NCBI GenBank assembly: GCA_944325515.1
Contig: CALVAO010000001.1
Coordinates: 185,608 to 249,607 of the forward strand
DNA length: 64,000 nt
Source of the DNA: Candidatus Gastranaerophilales bacterium
Lineage (GTDB): Bacteria; Cyanobacteriota; Vampirovibrionia; Gastranaerophilales; Gastranaerophilaceae
Direction: 5' to 3'
The translations under genes were made by a program, and so were the position numbers. Position 1 is the stretch's first letter; every line of letters begins with the position of its first letter. The notes beneath the pieces are model-generated. The model worked only from the letters and a program-made list of their open reading frames with translations. It had not been told where the DNA came from and searched no databases. This document shows positions 35,361 to 44,409 of this stretch, in pieces.

Positions 35361-35481
35361 AGGGTAGACTTCAATCTACTATACAATTATAAAGATAGAT
35401 TATCTTGTTTTATGATATAATTATCGCATAATTATATCTTTTAAGTGCAAAGTGAGTAGGTCAGGCATTGCCTGACCTACT
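35361..35481. repeat. Diverged intergenic repeat, copy B, with strong hairpin
   Basis: AGGGTAGACTTCAATCTAC and TTATCTTGTTTTATGATATAATT correspond to copy A near 15666. It is followed by AGTAGGTCAGGC-att-GCCTGACCTACT (35455-35481), a perfect 12-bp stem that may terminate or protect the upstream transcript. Confidence 0.5.
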
Positions 35482-35570
35482 TCTAAACCTTGTGAACGCC
35501 AATAATCCAAGAAATGGATTTTACATAAAATTAAATCGTAAATCCAAGACAGTCCCGCCGTTGACACCAT

Positions 35571-35599
35571 AAAAAATGAGGTTTTAAACCTCGCTTTTT
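35571..35599 (-). terminator. Terminator after the RhuM-Fic gene
   Basis: GAGGTTT-t-AAACCTC flanked by A- and T-runs; on the minus strand it is followed by ATTTTTT and abuts the stop codon. Confidence 0.8.
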
Positions 35600-36596
35600 A
35601 TTTTATTTCTCTGTTTAACACACTTACAACAATCTGCTTCATCGTTTCCATTTCTTTAGGGTTGCTTTCCGCTATAAGCAAGGTCAATGCAAAAAGTGTT
35701 CCGTTATCAATAAGCGGTTTATCATTATTGTATAGCATATTATTTTTATCAAGAAAATACAGAAAACAGCTTGCCGCAATTCTTTTGTTGCCATCAGAAA
35801 AAGAATGGTTCTTTGTTATCAGATATAAAAGCATTGCAGCTTTTTCTTCCAGTGTCGGATAAAGTTCTTTCCCGTTAAAGGTTTGATATATCTGGTTCAC
35901 AGAACTTTCAAAAGAATTGTCTTTTGGGTTTGCAAACACATCTGAGGCAAACTCAGATTTCATATTGTCTATAACATGCAAAAATTCTTCTGTAGGAATT
36001 CGTACAGCTTCTTTTTTTGTTAGCCCTTTTTTGTCCAGAGTTTTATGGTCAAAATTATCAAGCAAATCCAATCCCTTAGCAAAATTTTCAAGCAAATTGG
36101 CAACATCTTTTGCTTTGTCAACGGTGTCAATTTGGTTATTCAAACTTCTTGAAAGCAGACTGACACTTGTTTGAAGGGCTTCTATTTTGCTTTTTTGCGA
36201 TTGCAAAAGTTTTTCATTAACAGCATAACCTTTAGTCAGGTAGTTTCTCAAAACATTTGTTGCCCAAATTCTAAATTGCGTAGCTTTTTTAGAGTTTACT
36301 CTGTAGCCTACTGCAATAATCATGTCGAGATTGTAATATTCCAGTTCTCTTGAAACATTTCTGCTGCCTTCTTTTCGAACTGTTCGGAATTTCCGAACAG
36401 TTGAGATTTTGTCTAACTCTTCATCTTGAAATATATGAGAAATATGTTCTGATATATTAGCTTTGCTAGAGTCAAACAATTTGACAATCATATCTTGCGT
36501 CAACCAGATTGTATTATGCTCCAGTTTAACATCTAAAGAAACCGAACCATCATCGCTTTTATAGATTACAATTTCACCTTTATTCAAGTTTTTCAC
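35598..36596 (-). CDS. RhuM-family protein fused to a Fic/Doc domain
   Basis: 332 residues. The N-terminal half is RhuM-like (phage-associated, virulence RhuM family), with NTIWLTQDMIVKLF, ELEYYNLDMIIAVGYRVNS and ATQFRIWATNVL. The C-terminal half is a Fic/Doc domain with the catalytic motif HSFSDGNKR near residue 270. Fic/Doc enzymes transfer nucleotide or phosphate groups onto target proteins. The start is the GTG at 36596, with AAAGGAG 8 nt upstream; the frame is open 20 codons further but without support. This fusion is known in other bacteria; its target is not. A toxin-like role is inferred. Confidence 0.85.
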   Translation of the reverse strand: MKNLNKGEIVIYKSDDGSVSLDVKLEHNTIWLTQDMIVKLFDSSKANISEHISHIFQDEELDKISTVRKFRTVRKEGSRNVSRELEYYNLDMIIAVGYRVNSKKATQFRIWATNVLRNYLTKGYAVNEKLLQSQKSKIEALQTSVSLLSRSLNNQIDTVDKAKDVANLLENFAKGLDLLDNFDHKTLDKKGLTKKEAVRIPTEEFLHVIDNMKSEFASDVFANPKDNSFESSVNQIYQTFNGKELYPTLEEKAAMLLYLITKNHSFSDGNKRIAASCFLYFLDKNNMLYNNDKPLIDNGTLFALTLLIAESNPKEMETMKQIVVSVLNREIK

Positions 36597-36648
36597 TAAA
36601 TAAACTCCTTTGTTATGTAATGATATTAACACAAAAATGCAGTTGAAT

Positions 36649-36849
36649 TTACGCACACTCCAGCCCCAGAGCGATTCGCATGTTATAGTATTCCGTTGTT
36701 GACTCTTTCATAATACGGATGAGTTCGACGTAAATACTCATGCCTGCTGGCGAACAGGTGCTTTTATCAGGTGTCATTGGTTCCAATATAGTAACGTTAA
36801 CGACATTTTTTATTTTATCTGCCGGGGTGATGAATACTATAAGAGCTCT
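36649..36849 (-). pseudogene. Gene fragment, homologous to the one at 34806
   Basis: Open for 66 codons before its stop, with no start codon at its 5' end: an in-frame TGA (36850-36852) closes it. The reading includes ITPADKIKNVVNV, EPMTPDKST, MSIYVELIRIMKESTTEYYN and LGLECA. Matches the fragment at 34806 throughout. Probably the C-terminal remnant of a former gene. Confidence 0.5.
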
Positions 36850-36898
36850 TCAGAACATATAGATAAAATCCTAAATTTATAAACAAAAGCAGAAATAA

Positions 36899-37216
36899 AT
36901 GGAAAAACTTATAGAAGAAATCATCCAATTTAATAAAGAAACACATGGTGCATTTATAATTCTTGCACTTGCAGCCCCCATTTTTTTCTACGAAGTGTGC
37001 AAAGTTTTTAAAAAACTATATTTAGAAGAAAAGAACAACTTGCTATTAGCATTTTTTTTAGCTATTATTTATTGTATTGTGAGTATTGGAGTGCGAGGGA
37101 AAATACCTGCAAAAGACGATTATTTACGAAGGCAGTCTATTTTGCTTTTAATTCTATTTCTAGGCGGACTTGCAATAATCGGTTTATCTCTGTTTATTGT
37201 ACACAGATTAGCCTAA
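36899..37216 (+). CDS. Small membrane protein, hypothetical
   Basis: 105 residues with about three membrane segments (roughly 18-36, 46-66 and 80-101) separated by basic loops, one containing KKLYLEEKNN. No family recognised and no strong ribosome binding site. It is followed after 22 bp by another unknown gene on the same strand. Confidence 0.55.
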   Translation: MEKLIEEIIQFNKETHGAFIILALAAPIFFYEVCKVFKKLYLEEKNNLLLAFFLAIIYCIVSIGVRGKIPAKDDYLRRQSILLLILFLGGLAIIGLSLFIVHRLA

Positions 37217-37238
37217 ATGTTATTAAGGAGTTATATTA

Positions 37239-37796
37239 ATGCGAATTGAAAATTTAAATACCGGCAATATAGCAACAAAAGCTATATATTTCCCTAAAGA
37301 TCCCAACAGTATTGCAAATAACAAGAATATTAAAAATGCTGTGTACAACAATAAATATATTCAATCTATAGCAGAAAATGAAGATGTATTAGTAAGGTTT
37401 ATGCCAAAAGGTAAATACTTGCAGCATCTTTTAATTCTTGATATTGTGGATTTGAATACCGCGCAGACAAAAAAATCTATGTGGTTTTCTTCAAGACTCT
37501 TTGGCAAATTCGCAAACATTCGTCCGGAAAATTTTATAGAAAAAATTACAGAACCTGTGCAGACAACTAAAAAGAGTTTTTGGAATAAATTATTTCATAG
37601 AAATAAAAACTCAAGTCAAACAGCAAATTTCAATCAAACAGAATTTTTCAATTATCAAGAGTTTTCGCCATTGAAAGATGATAGTGTTTTATTAAGCAAA
37701 GGCTTAAAAAAAGAAAATGAACTCTTAAAAGAGGCTGAAAATGCACGGCAACTATTAAATACAAACATTATAAAAAATATTAAAAAGGGAGAGTAG
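37239..37796 (+). CDS. Hypothetical protein
   Basis: 185 residues, basic, Asn-rich, with no signal peptide or membrane segment and no family recognised. AAGGAG lies 8 nt before the start. It ends in a Lys-rich helix. The 59-residue gene begins 1 nt after its stop, so they share a transcript. Confidence 0.6.
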   Translation: MRIENLNTGNIATKAIYFPKDPNSIANNKNIKNAVYNNKYIQSIAENEDVLVRFMPKGKYLQHLLILDIVDLNTAQTKKSMWFSSRLFGKFANIRPENFIEKITEPVQTTKKSFWNKLFHRNKNSSQTANFNQTEFFNYQEFSPLKDDSVLLSKGLKKENELLKEAENARQLLNTNIIKNIKKGE

Positions 37797-37797
37797 T

Positions 37798-37977
37798 ATG
37801 AAAACCAATCCTGTAAATATGGCTGGGGTTAGTAATATACCTCAAAACAAAACTGCTGATGTACAAAAAGCTTTCCTAAACTTTCAAAAAGAAATGAACG
37901 CAGAGAACATGCTGTCAAAATTAAACCTGCATCAAGGAGATTTTTTTACACTTTTAGTGCGAAAATTTTTTAAATAG
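37798..37977 (+). CDS. Small hypothetical protein
   Basis: 59 residues beginning MKTNPVNMAGVSNIPQNK. GGGAGAG, inside the end of the upstream gene, provides the binding site. It ends in the basic, aromatic LLVRKFFK. No family recognised; coupling to the preceding gene supports it. Confidence 0.55.
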   Translation: MKTNPVNMAGVSNIPQNKTADVQKAFLNFQKEMNAENMLSKLNLHQGDFFTLLVRKFFK

Positions 37978-38102
37978 GTATAAATCCTATTTATATTTCT
38001 CGATTTTAATTAAGCCCTTGTAAATTTACAGGTATGTAAAAATATTTTTATTAAATTGTCTTTGTACGATTTTTGTATTAGAATGTAATAAGTGAGGTGG
38101 AA

Positions 38103-38216
38103 ATGGATTTTTTTAGGCAGCATAAGAAATTGATAGTTGGTCTTATAGCAGTATCATTTATAATATGGACTTTCGGGATGGGAGTGCTGTTAATTCTGCC
38201 AAGTCTTGGTAAATAG
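38103..38216 (+). CDS. Small single-span membrane protein
   Basis: 37 residues: a basic, amphipathic start (MDFFRQHKKL), one membrane segment (about 11-33) and a short tail. GAGGTGG precedes the ATG. It lies 12 bp before the M23 hydrolase gene. The start resembles the membrane-anchoring N terminus of SurA/PpiD-type chaperones, but nothing follows it here. Confidence 0.6.
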   Translation: MDFFRQHKKLIVGLIAVSFIIWTFGMGVLLILPSLGK

Positions 38217-38228
38217 TTCGGGGGGCTC

Positions 38229-39344
38229 TTGAAAAAGATAATAAAAATATTAAGCGCTTTAATATTTTTTGCAATTATTTTTAACACTTATACGTGTTCT
38301 TTTTCGTATGCTTCGCAGGATATAGAAACTCAGAAAAGGCAGACAAGAGCTAAGATAAAGCATTTGAAATGGCTTGAAAGTCTGGAAACCAACAAATTAT
38401 ACAAAAATCAGCAAAAACTTGAAAATGCTACTACAAATTTGCAGCAATCGAAAACCGAGATAGTTTCCGCACAAAAAGAACTCTATGGCATGCAGGCTCA
38501 ACTGGATAAAGCAGCTGCTGAGTATAACAGCTTAAATGCAGTATTAGCCGGACACATAAGAAAAGTCTTTAAATCACAAAGAAAAGCATTTTTTGAACTT
38601 CTGATAACTTCAGAAGATATAAACATGCTTGTAGACAGAGTTTATTTCCAAAAAATAATATTAAAAGATGATTATAACAGAATGGCTGCAGCAAAGAAAA
38701 AAGCACAGGAAATAGCCATGCTGAAATATAATATAGAAGCAAGAAAACGTAATCTTGAGCGTTCCGTAGCTTCAATCAATTCTCAACAACAATACATTCA
38801 AAAAGCAATAGCAAAAAATGAAAGCATGATTAATAAACTTAGAACTGATAGAGTTGCTTATGAAAGGGCAGAAAAAGAACTTGCCAAACAGTCTGCCAGC
38901 ATCGGTTCGTACATAAATAAGACAGCTAAAGATACAGATGTACAGGTCGCGTCCGGTTTTATCAAGCCGATACAAGGTCGTATAACATCTCCGTTCGGTT
39001 GGAGAACGCATCCTATATTTAACAGTAAATCTTTTCATTCCGGTGTTGATATAGGTGGACCTAATCTTGGTGCTATTAGGGCTTCTAACTCCGGAAAAGT
39101 TATTTATTCTGGATGGTACGGAGGTTATGGTAAAGTTGTTATTTTAGAACACGGTATTGTCAATGGCAAACCCATAACAACACTATATGCGCATATGAAT
39201 TCTATTGCTGTTAGCAACGGTCAGCGAGTCTCTAAAGGTCAAGTGCTGGGGTATGAGGGAACGACTGGCTACAGTACCGGACCACATTGTCATTTTGAAG
39301 TTAGGGTAAACGGACAGCCAAATAATCCGTTAAATTATATATAA
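38229..39344 (+). CDS. M23 murein hydrolase / EnvC-like activator
   Basis: 371 residues. The start is TTG with GGGGGG upstream. A signal peptide (hydrophobic to about residue 28) is followed by a long coiled coil (35-240). The C-terminal LytM/M23 domain has SPFGWRTHP, FHSGVDIGGP and GPHCHFEVR. The zinc ligands H, D and HxH all appear to be present (H..D in HSGVD, HCH near the end), so unlike E. coli EnvC this one may be an active endopeptidase. It acts in the periplasm in cell separation or wall growth. The gene is 9 bp from the LptD-like gene. Confidence 0.9.
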   Translation: MKKIIKILSALIFFAIIFNTYTCSFSYASQDIETQKRQTRAKIKHLKWLESLETNKLYKNQQKLENATTNLQQSKTEIVSAQKELYGMQAQLDKAAAEYNSLNAVLAGHIRKVFKSQRKAFFELLITSEDINMLVDRVYFQKIILKDDYNRMAAAKKKAQEIAMLKYNIEARKRNLERSVASINSQQQYIQKAIAKNESMINKLRTDRVAYERAEKELAKQSASIGSYINKTAKDTDVQVASGFIKPIQGRITSPFGWRTHPIFNSKSFHSGVDIGGPNLGAIRASNSGKVIYSGWYGGYGKVVILEHGIVNGKPITTLYAHMNSIAVSNGQRVSKGQVLGYEGTTGYSTGPHCHFEVRVNGQPNNPLNYI

Positions 39345-39353
39345 GCAGGTTGA

Positions 39354-41531
39354 ATGAAATTGAAAAGAAAAACTTTAACATTAATAATAGCTTCTATATT
39401 TACTGCAAACGCCGCTTTTGCAGAGTATTCGTTTGTTGATCCATCTGATTTTACAGGAGATGCCTTTTTCACCCCTCCTGCTTTTACACAGCAAACAGAA
39501 GAAAAGTCAAAGAAGCCGGATCATACTCCGACAACACCACCTGTAAAAAAAATGCGCTTAATATTAAAGAAAAAATTAAAAGAGCGTAATGCAAAGAATA
39601 TGCAGCTTGCACCAACAGCCCCGCAGGAAGATGATATTTTTGCAGTAGAAGCTGAAGCATCTGAATATGCTTCCAGAGATTTAGAGGAAAATTTTGATGA
39701 AGAAATGATGCCGGATGGATTTGAAGCTGATGAGCAGGCAGTTTCCGAACAGAAAAAAGCAAAGCATTTCTGGAACAGAAAACCTAAAAAAGAAAAAGAA
39801 CAAGCACAAAAAGACTCTGAAAATATAATTATGGATTGCGATAACATGGATTATGATACAGAAACTTATTGTGTTATTGCAACAGGCAACGTAAATGTTC
39901 AATTCGTAAAACAGGGTACTGTTGTTAAAGCAGATAAAATTACTTACGACAGAATGAATAACACGATTAAAGCTGAAGGCGACGTAAAAATTCTCAAGAA
40001 TGGTCAAACAATTACGGGAGATTATATTTTTGTTGATTTAAATGAAGAAAATGCTTTAATTGAAAATCCGGTAACAACAACTGCAACAATCGATATAAAG
40101 GCTAAAAAAGGCTATGTATACGGCGATAAAATTGTACAGGAAAACGGCTCTATTTCTGTAGATGAATCATTTCCTGTAAATTTCCGTACAGGAAGAGCCG
40201 GACCTTGGATGTCAAGTATGATTGTACCCAAGGATGAAACTTTGACAAGCGATATGGAAAAAGGTATTGTCAAAGTAAAGGCTAAAGAGTTAAAAATTAC
40301 TCAAAAAGGTGATTTGGAAGTTCTGGCAATAAAACGTGCAACTGTTTTTAAAGGTAAACGTAAAATTGTTAAAATCCCGGCACTAAAGGTTTATACTAAT
40401 AAAAATCACGATTATGGCGAAACAAATTCTTGGGAATTAGGTTCTTTCCGCGGATTAGGTATGTATATAGGTCCGGGGTTTGTATTTGAACTGCCTAAAG
40501 GTTCGGTATTAAAAGCTATACCTATATTAAACTATAATCATGGATTCGGTATCGGCGGTATTGGTCGTTTCAGCAGTGCAACTAACCATACTCAAGTAGC
40601 ATATGGTACTGCGGAAAGCAAATTTTTAATCAGAGGTAAACAAAAATTAGATGACAATTTATACTTGCAATACGGTATGAATGACTATATGAACGAGTGG
40701 TTTTTAGGAAGACGCAGACCTAAATACGGTATTGACTTGGTGTATGAAAAAGGATACGCAAGTTCTAATTTTCTGTTAAAAGGTCATGCATCAAGTTTTG
40801 CACACAGGCTGGATTTAGGTTATTACCACGATATTGAAGAAGATGTTAACTTTAGAAGACTAAACGGTTCACAAATCGGCACTCTCCGTGTAAGGTATAT
40901 GGCGCAGGCAGATCAAAATATATATCGTTACAGAAATGAAGAAAAACAGACCGCATTTTCTATAGATATATCTTCACAATTTGCAGCTTCTCTTTACGGA
41001 ACAGGAGATACTCAGATTATCGGACGTCTTGGGCCCAGAATGCATACACAGTATAAAAGATGGATGCAGGATATCGGCTACTATCAATCTGTTTATGATG
41101 ACAATTCTCCATTACCGGTATTTGATGCGTACAGATACGGAAAATCAAATGTTTATATAAGAGAATACATCCGACTAAATCGTTATCTGACATTATCTTG
41201 GTTCGGTTCTATAAACCTGTCCGGAGATTCTCCAAATGACAGAGCTTTTCAAGAAAATTCTTTCTATATTTCTGTTGGACCAGAGGATATTAAATTTCAC
41301 CTTGGCTATGATTTTATCAGAGAAAATACCTTCTTTACCGTAGAAGTAATGATGGATGCAAAAGGAACACATGTAGATTATGACAGATTAGAGATAAAAC
41401 AGGATAAAAAAGCCCAGAAGAAAGATGAAATTAAAGATGAAGATGAAACGGAATTTCAAAATTCAAAACAGGCTCCTGTATTACAGCATGCAGTAGTAGA
41501 AGATATAAAAACGGTGGAAGATGTTTTATAG
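39354..41531 (+). CDS. LptD/OstA-like outer-membrane protein
   Basis: 725 residues with a signal peptide (cleavage near NAAFA, about residue 23). An acidic, Lys-rich linker (40-150) is followed by an OstA/LptA-like beta-jellyroll (about 155-270: MDCDNMDYDTE, ATGNVNVQF, DKITYDR, AEGDVKI). A C-terminal beta-barrel region with alternating aromatic strands follows (about 370-690). This is the layout of LptD, which inserts lipopolysaccharide into the outer leaflet. It implies a Gram-negative envelope. The tail after about 690 is Lys/Asp/Glu-rich. Its end overlaps the next gene by 11 nt. Confidence 0.8.
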   Translation: MKLKRKTLTLIIASIFTANAAFAEYSFVDPSDFTGDAFFTPPAFTQQTEEKSKKPDHTPTTPPVKKMRLILKKKLKERNAKNMQLAPTAPQEDDIFAVEAEASEYASRDLEENFDEEMMPDGFEADEQAVSEQKKAKHFWNRKPKKEKEQAQKDSENIIMDCDNMDYDTETYCVIATGNVNVQFVKQGTVVKADKITYDRMNNTIKAEGDVKILKNGQTITGDYIFVDLNEENALIENPVTTTATIDIKAKKGYVYGDKIVQENGSISVDESFPVNFRTGRAGPWMSSMIVPKDETLTSDMEKGIVKVKAKELKITQKGDLEVLAIKRATVFKGKRKIVKIPALKVYTNKNHDYGETNSWELGSFRGLGMYIGPGFVFELPKGSVLKAIPILNYNHGFGIGGIGRFSSATNHTQVAYGTAESKFLIRGKQKLDDNLYLQYGMNDYMNEWFLGRRRPKYGIDLVYEKGYASSNFLLKGHASSFAHRLDLGYYHDIEEDVNFRRLNGSQIGTLRVRYMAQADQNIYRYRNEEKQTAFSIDISSQFAASLYGTGDTQIIGRLGPRMHTQYKRWMQDIGYYQSVYDDNSPLPVFDAYRYGKSNVYIREYIRLNRYLTLSWFGSINLSGDSPNDRAFQENSFYISVGPEDIKFHLGYDFIRENTFFTVEVMMDAKGTHVDYDRLEIKQDKKAQKKDEIKDEDETEFQNSKQAPVLQHAVVEDIKTVEDVL

Positions 41532-42147
41532 ACAGAATTTGATATCAAAAATTATAAAATACGGCAAAATCTGCGGAGAAAAAAATCTTACTCCGGGATA
41601 TTCGGGGAATATTTCAGCCCGTTATAAAGACGGTATGCTTATAACAACTTCCGGTTCCGCAAATGGTTATTTGAAGAAAAAAGAAATTGTTTACACAGGT
41701 TTTGATGGTATTTCAAAAGAGCCCGGGAAAAAACCTTCAAGCGAAAAATTATTACATATTGCAATTTATAAGAAAAGACCGGAATTCAATTTTATAATAC
41801 ATGTTCATGCGCCTTATCTAAGTAGTTTTGCGTCTGCCGGAAAAGATTTAATGACGCCTGTTATGGCAGAAAATGTTTTTTATTTCGGCGGAATTCCGCT
41901 TGCAGAGTATGCACTTCCTTCTTCTACAGAACTTGTAGAAAATACTGTAAAATATTTTGATAAGTATGATGCAGTATTAATGGCTAATCACGGATTTGTT
42001 GTTGCTTCAAAGACGATAGAAGATGCGTACATGAAGCTTGAGCTTGCAGAATCTTATGCACAAATAGTATTAAATACCGGAGTTCTAGGCGGGGCTAAAA
42101 TGCTCACTGAAGAGCAGGCAAACGAAGTCTTAAGTTTACGAAATTAA
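41521..42147 (+). CDS. Class II aldolase/adducin family protein
   Basis: 208 residues, the size of L-fuculose-phosphate aldolase and related zinc enzymes. Catalytic features include NLTPGYSGNIS, the Ser-Ser-Glu near 78 (KPSSEKLLH), the zinc pair HVHAPY near 98 and ANHGFV near 160. The substrate could be fuculose-1-phosphate, ribulose phosphate or methylthioribulose phosphate; the sequence alone does not decide. It overlaps the LptD-like gene (GGTGGAAG as the binding site lies in it), so they are coupled, though a functional tie is unclear. Confidence 0.85.
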   Translation: MFYRQNLISKIIKYGKICGEKNLTPGYSGNISARYKDGMLITTSGSANGYLKKKEIVYTGFDGISKEPGKKPSSEKLLHIAIYKKRPEFNFIIHVHAPYLSSFASAGKDLMTPVMAENVFYFGGIPLAEYALPSSTELVENTVKYFDKYDAVLMANHGFVVASKTIEDAYMKLELAESYAQIVLNTGVLGGAKMLTEEQANEVLSLRN

Positions 42148-42173
42148 TCTAGTTTATTTTTGTTTATTTCTAA

Positions 42174-42202
42174 AAAAGCGAAGGAAAATTTCCCTCGCTT
42201 TT
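42174..42202 (+). terminator. Terminator between aldolase and speE
   Basis: Stem AAAAGCGA-a-GGAA / TTCC-c-TCGCTTTT with a small loop, in a convergent gap. Confidence 0.75.
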
Positions 42203-42215
42203 AGAACTTTTTTAG

Positions 42216-43055
42216 TTATTTTAATAATTCTTTTAAATAATTTGGAAGTGCAAACCTTGCATTATGATATTCTTTATTATAAATTTTACAGGTTTTTGTT
42301 ATAGCTTCTCCTCTTCTTTCATCCCAGTAAGAAAGAGGCTTTACGCTTTCAGAACAAAAAGCCCAAGCCCAGTATCCGCCGGGGTACGTTGGAATATTGG
42401 AAGTAAATGTTGAACAAATCGGAAAGACTTTCTTTAAAAGAGTGTACATTTTTTTGATTTCTTCTTTATTTACAAATGGAGATTCAGACTGCGCACACAT
42501 AATTCCGCCTTCTTTTAAAGACTCTTTTACATTAGTATAAAATTCTTCAGTAAATAAACCTTCTCCGGGGCCCATTGGATCTGTAGAGTCAATTAACACT
42601 ATATCAAACGTGTTTTTCTTATCTTTAATGTATTCAATAGCATCTTGAACAAGGATTTCACATTTTGGATTATCCAGTTCGCAAGCTATTGTCGGAAGAT
42701 ATTTTTTGCAGGCTTCAATAACCATACCGTCGATTTCACATAAAACAACTTTTTCTACAGTATCATGTTTTAGAACTTCTCTAACAGTGCCTCCATCTCC
42801 GCCGCCTATTACAAGAACTGTTTTAGGAGCTTTGTGATGCATCATCGGTATATGGGCTATCATTTCGTGATAATGATATTCATCTCCTTCTGTTGTCATC
42901 ATTAAATCATCAAGTGTAAGGATTTTGCCCAGAGTTGAATCTGAATCAATAATTTCAACTTTTTGAAAAGGTGATTGTTTTGAAAATAAGATTTCTTTTT
43001 GCTTAATTGCAATGCCGAATCCTGCCGGCGTAATTTCTTTATAAAATTCTGTCAT
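42216..43055 (-). CDS. speE: Spermidine synthase
   Basis: Transfers an aminopropyl group from decarboxylated SAM to putrescine. 279 residues, typical. Motifs: EYHYHEMIAHIPM, the nucleotide-binding VIGGGDGGTVREVL, CEIDGMVIEACKKY, and the substrate-binding DSTDPMGPGEGLF. It overlaps the HIT gene by 4 nt (ATGA), so the pair is coupled. Confidence 0.95.
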   Translation of the reverse strand: MTEFYKEITPAGFGIAIKQKEILFSKQSPFQKVEIIDSDSTLGKILTLDDLMMTTEGDEYHYHEMIAHIPMMHHKAPKTVLVIGGGDGGTVREVLKHDTVEKVVLCEIDGMVIEACKKYLPTIACELDNPKCEILVQDAIEYIKDKKNTFDIVLIDSTDPMGPGEGLFTEEFYTNVKESLKEGGIMCAQSESPFVNKEEIKKMYTLLKKVFPICSTFTSNIPTYPGGYWAWAFCSESVKPLSYWDERRGEAITKTCKIYNKEYHNARFALPNYLKELLK

Positions 43056-43372
43056 AATCTAATATTCCCCGCTAAAATATGTATATGCAGGTGGAAAACT
43101 TCCTGTCCTGCTTCTTTTCCTGTGTTTATAACCGTTCTATAAGACTTTAGCCCTGCTTTTTGCGCTGCGGCTTTAACAGTCATCATAAGTTTACCTAACA
43201 AAGCTTCATCATTTAGTTCATTAAGCGATTCTACGTGTTTTTTCGGAACAACAAGCAAATGAGTATCTGCTTTCGGGTTTATATCCTTAAAAACTACAGC
43301 ATATTCGTTCTCTAAAACAAATTCTGTATTAAAATCACCATTAATGATTTTACAAAAAATACAATCCTGCAT
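43052..43372 (-). CDS. hinT: HIT-family nucleotide-binding protein
   Basis: 106 residues. Starts with CIFCKI (zinc-binding/HIT lead) and ends with the His triad FHLHIHILAG. Typical of HinT-type purine nucleoside phosphoramidases. Promoter-proximal to speE on the minus strand. Confidence 0.92.
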   Translation of the reverse strand: MQDCIFCKIINGDFNTEFVLENEYAVVFKDINPKADTHLLVVPKKHVESLNELNDEALLGKLMMTVKAAAQKAGLKSYRTVINTGKEAGQEVFHLHIHILAGNIRL

Positions 43373-43431
43373 AAGCTATCTCCTTAATGTTTCAATGATA
43401 ATCTAAAGAATTTCTAATTGCAATAATGGTT

Positions 43432-44409
43432 TTATTTTATTTTTTGCCAGATTAACGGAAGTTTTATATTATTCCCAAATCCGTGTATAATATCTTCATA
43501 TAAAGGTTTAAAACATCCATTCTTACTTAAAGCTTTTATATGCGGAGGGTATGCCATGTAACGTATGCCACGTTTATTATCAACCGGAACTGTATCTTTT
43601 AGAGGAACGGATTTATCTGCAATATACAAATGCTCTTGTAAATGCCTGCCTAAAACAAAAATCCCGCCAATCTTTAGTTTCCTGTGAACTTTTTCAATAA
43701 GATTGTCTAAAACTTGTTGTTTATTAAGTTCAAGATTCGGTGTTAGACCATATTGTAAAACTCCTGTTAAATCATTTTGTGTAATATGGTATAGTGCGTT
43801 TCTGAAGAAAATTGCTCCGGCTTTGTTATCAGCAGAGTTTAAATGAAGCTTAGATATATTTAAGATATCACCCTCTAAAAATTCAATATTTCTTTTTAGA
43901 CTGTCATTCGGTTTGAAAAATTTTTGTGAAAAAAGTTCTTTATCGCCGAATTTTATATCATAAATAAAATCCGAAAGATTATTAATGTTTTGTTTTGGTT
44001 TTCTAATCTCTGTAAAATTTTTATGAAAAATATTACTTAATTTTTGTTCTTCTGCATTTTGCTTTTCACTAATTAAAAAACCATCTTCCGCCAGAGGATG
44101 GATTCCATAAATACCTCTTTTAGCAAAATCAATTGCTTCTTTAAATATATCCATAGAGAAAATATTATATTTTTCCGGGTTTTTCATAAGAGTTTTTATA
44201 GATAAGGCTTCTTCTCCGTTGGAACCTGCATAGATTAAAATATCAGAACCTTTAGGAAATTCTTTTTCTATAATTTCTACAGATTTCTTAAGTACCGGAA
44301 TATCAAGATAAAACGATGTGCTTGCAGACAATCCGTTTCCACTATTTATTTTATTATAGCTTTTAAAAACTGGTTTGTGAGGTCGAATTGCATTTATAGA
44401 AATTTTCAT
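43432..44409 (-). CDS. CheR-like methyltransferase, lineage-specific
   Basis: 325 residues. A SAM-binding core is visible: ILIYAGSNGEEALSIKTL, then a helix and FSMDIFKEAIDFAKRGIYG, and later EFLEGDILN and GAIFFRNALYHI. The order matches CheR-type protein methyltransferases. The chemotaxis N-terminal domain is absent. Instead the N terminus is short and has PVFKSYNK, an F-K-S variant of the motif shared by other unknown proteins here. The substrate is unknown; no chemotaxis genes are adjacent. Confidence 0.65.
   Translation of the reverse strand: MKISINAIRPHKPVFKSYNKINSGNGLSASTSFYLDIPVLKKSVEIIEKEFPKGSDILIYAGSNGEEALSIKTLMKNPEKYNIFSMDIFKEAIDFAKRGIYGIHPLAEDGFLISEKQNAEEQKLSNIFHKNFTEIRKPKQNINNLSDFIYDIKFGDKELFSQKFFKPNDSLKRNIEFLEGDILNISKLHLNSADNKAGAIFFRNALYHITQNDLTGVLQYGLTPNLELNKQQVLDNLIEKVHRKLKIGGIFVLGRHLQEHLYIADKSVPLKDTVPVDNKRGIRYMAYPPHIKALSKNGCFKPLYEDIIHGFGNNIKLPLIWQKIK

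Noticed and set aside
36780..36815. CGACATTT near 36801 as a possible right attachment site matching the tRNA-Leu 3' flank
   Set aside because: Only 8 bp shared, and the sequence is explained as part of a coding fragment homologous to 34806-34985.
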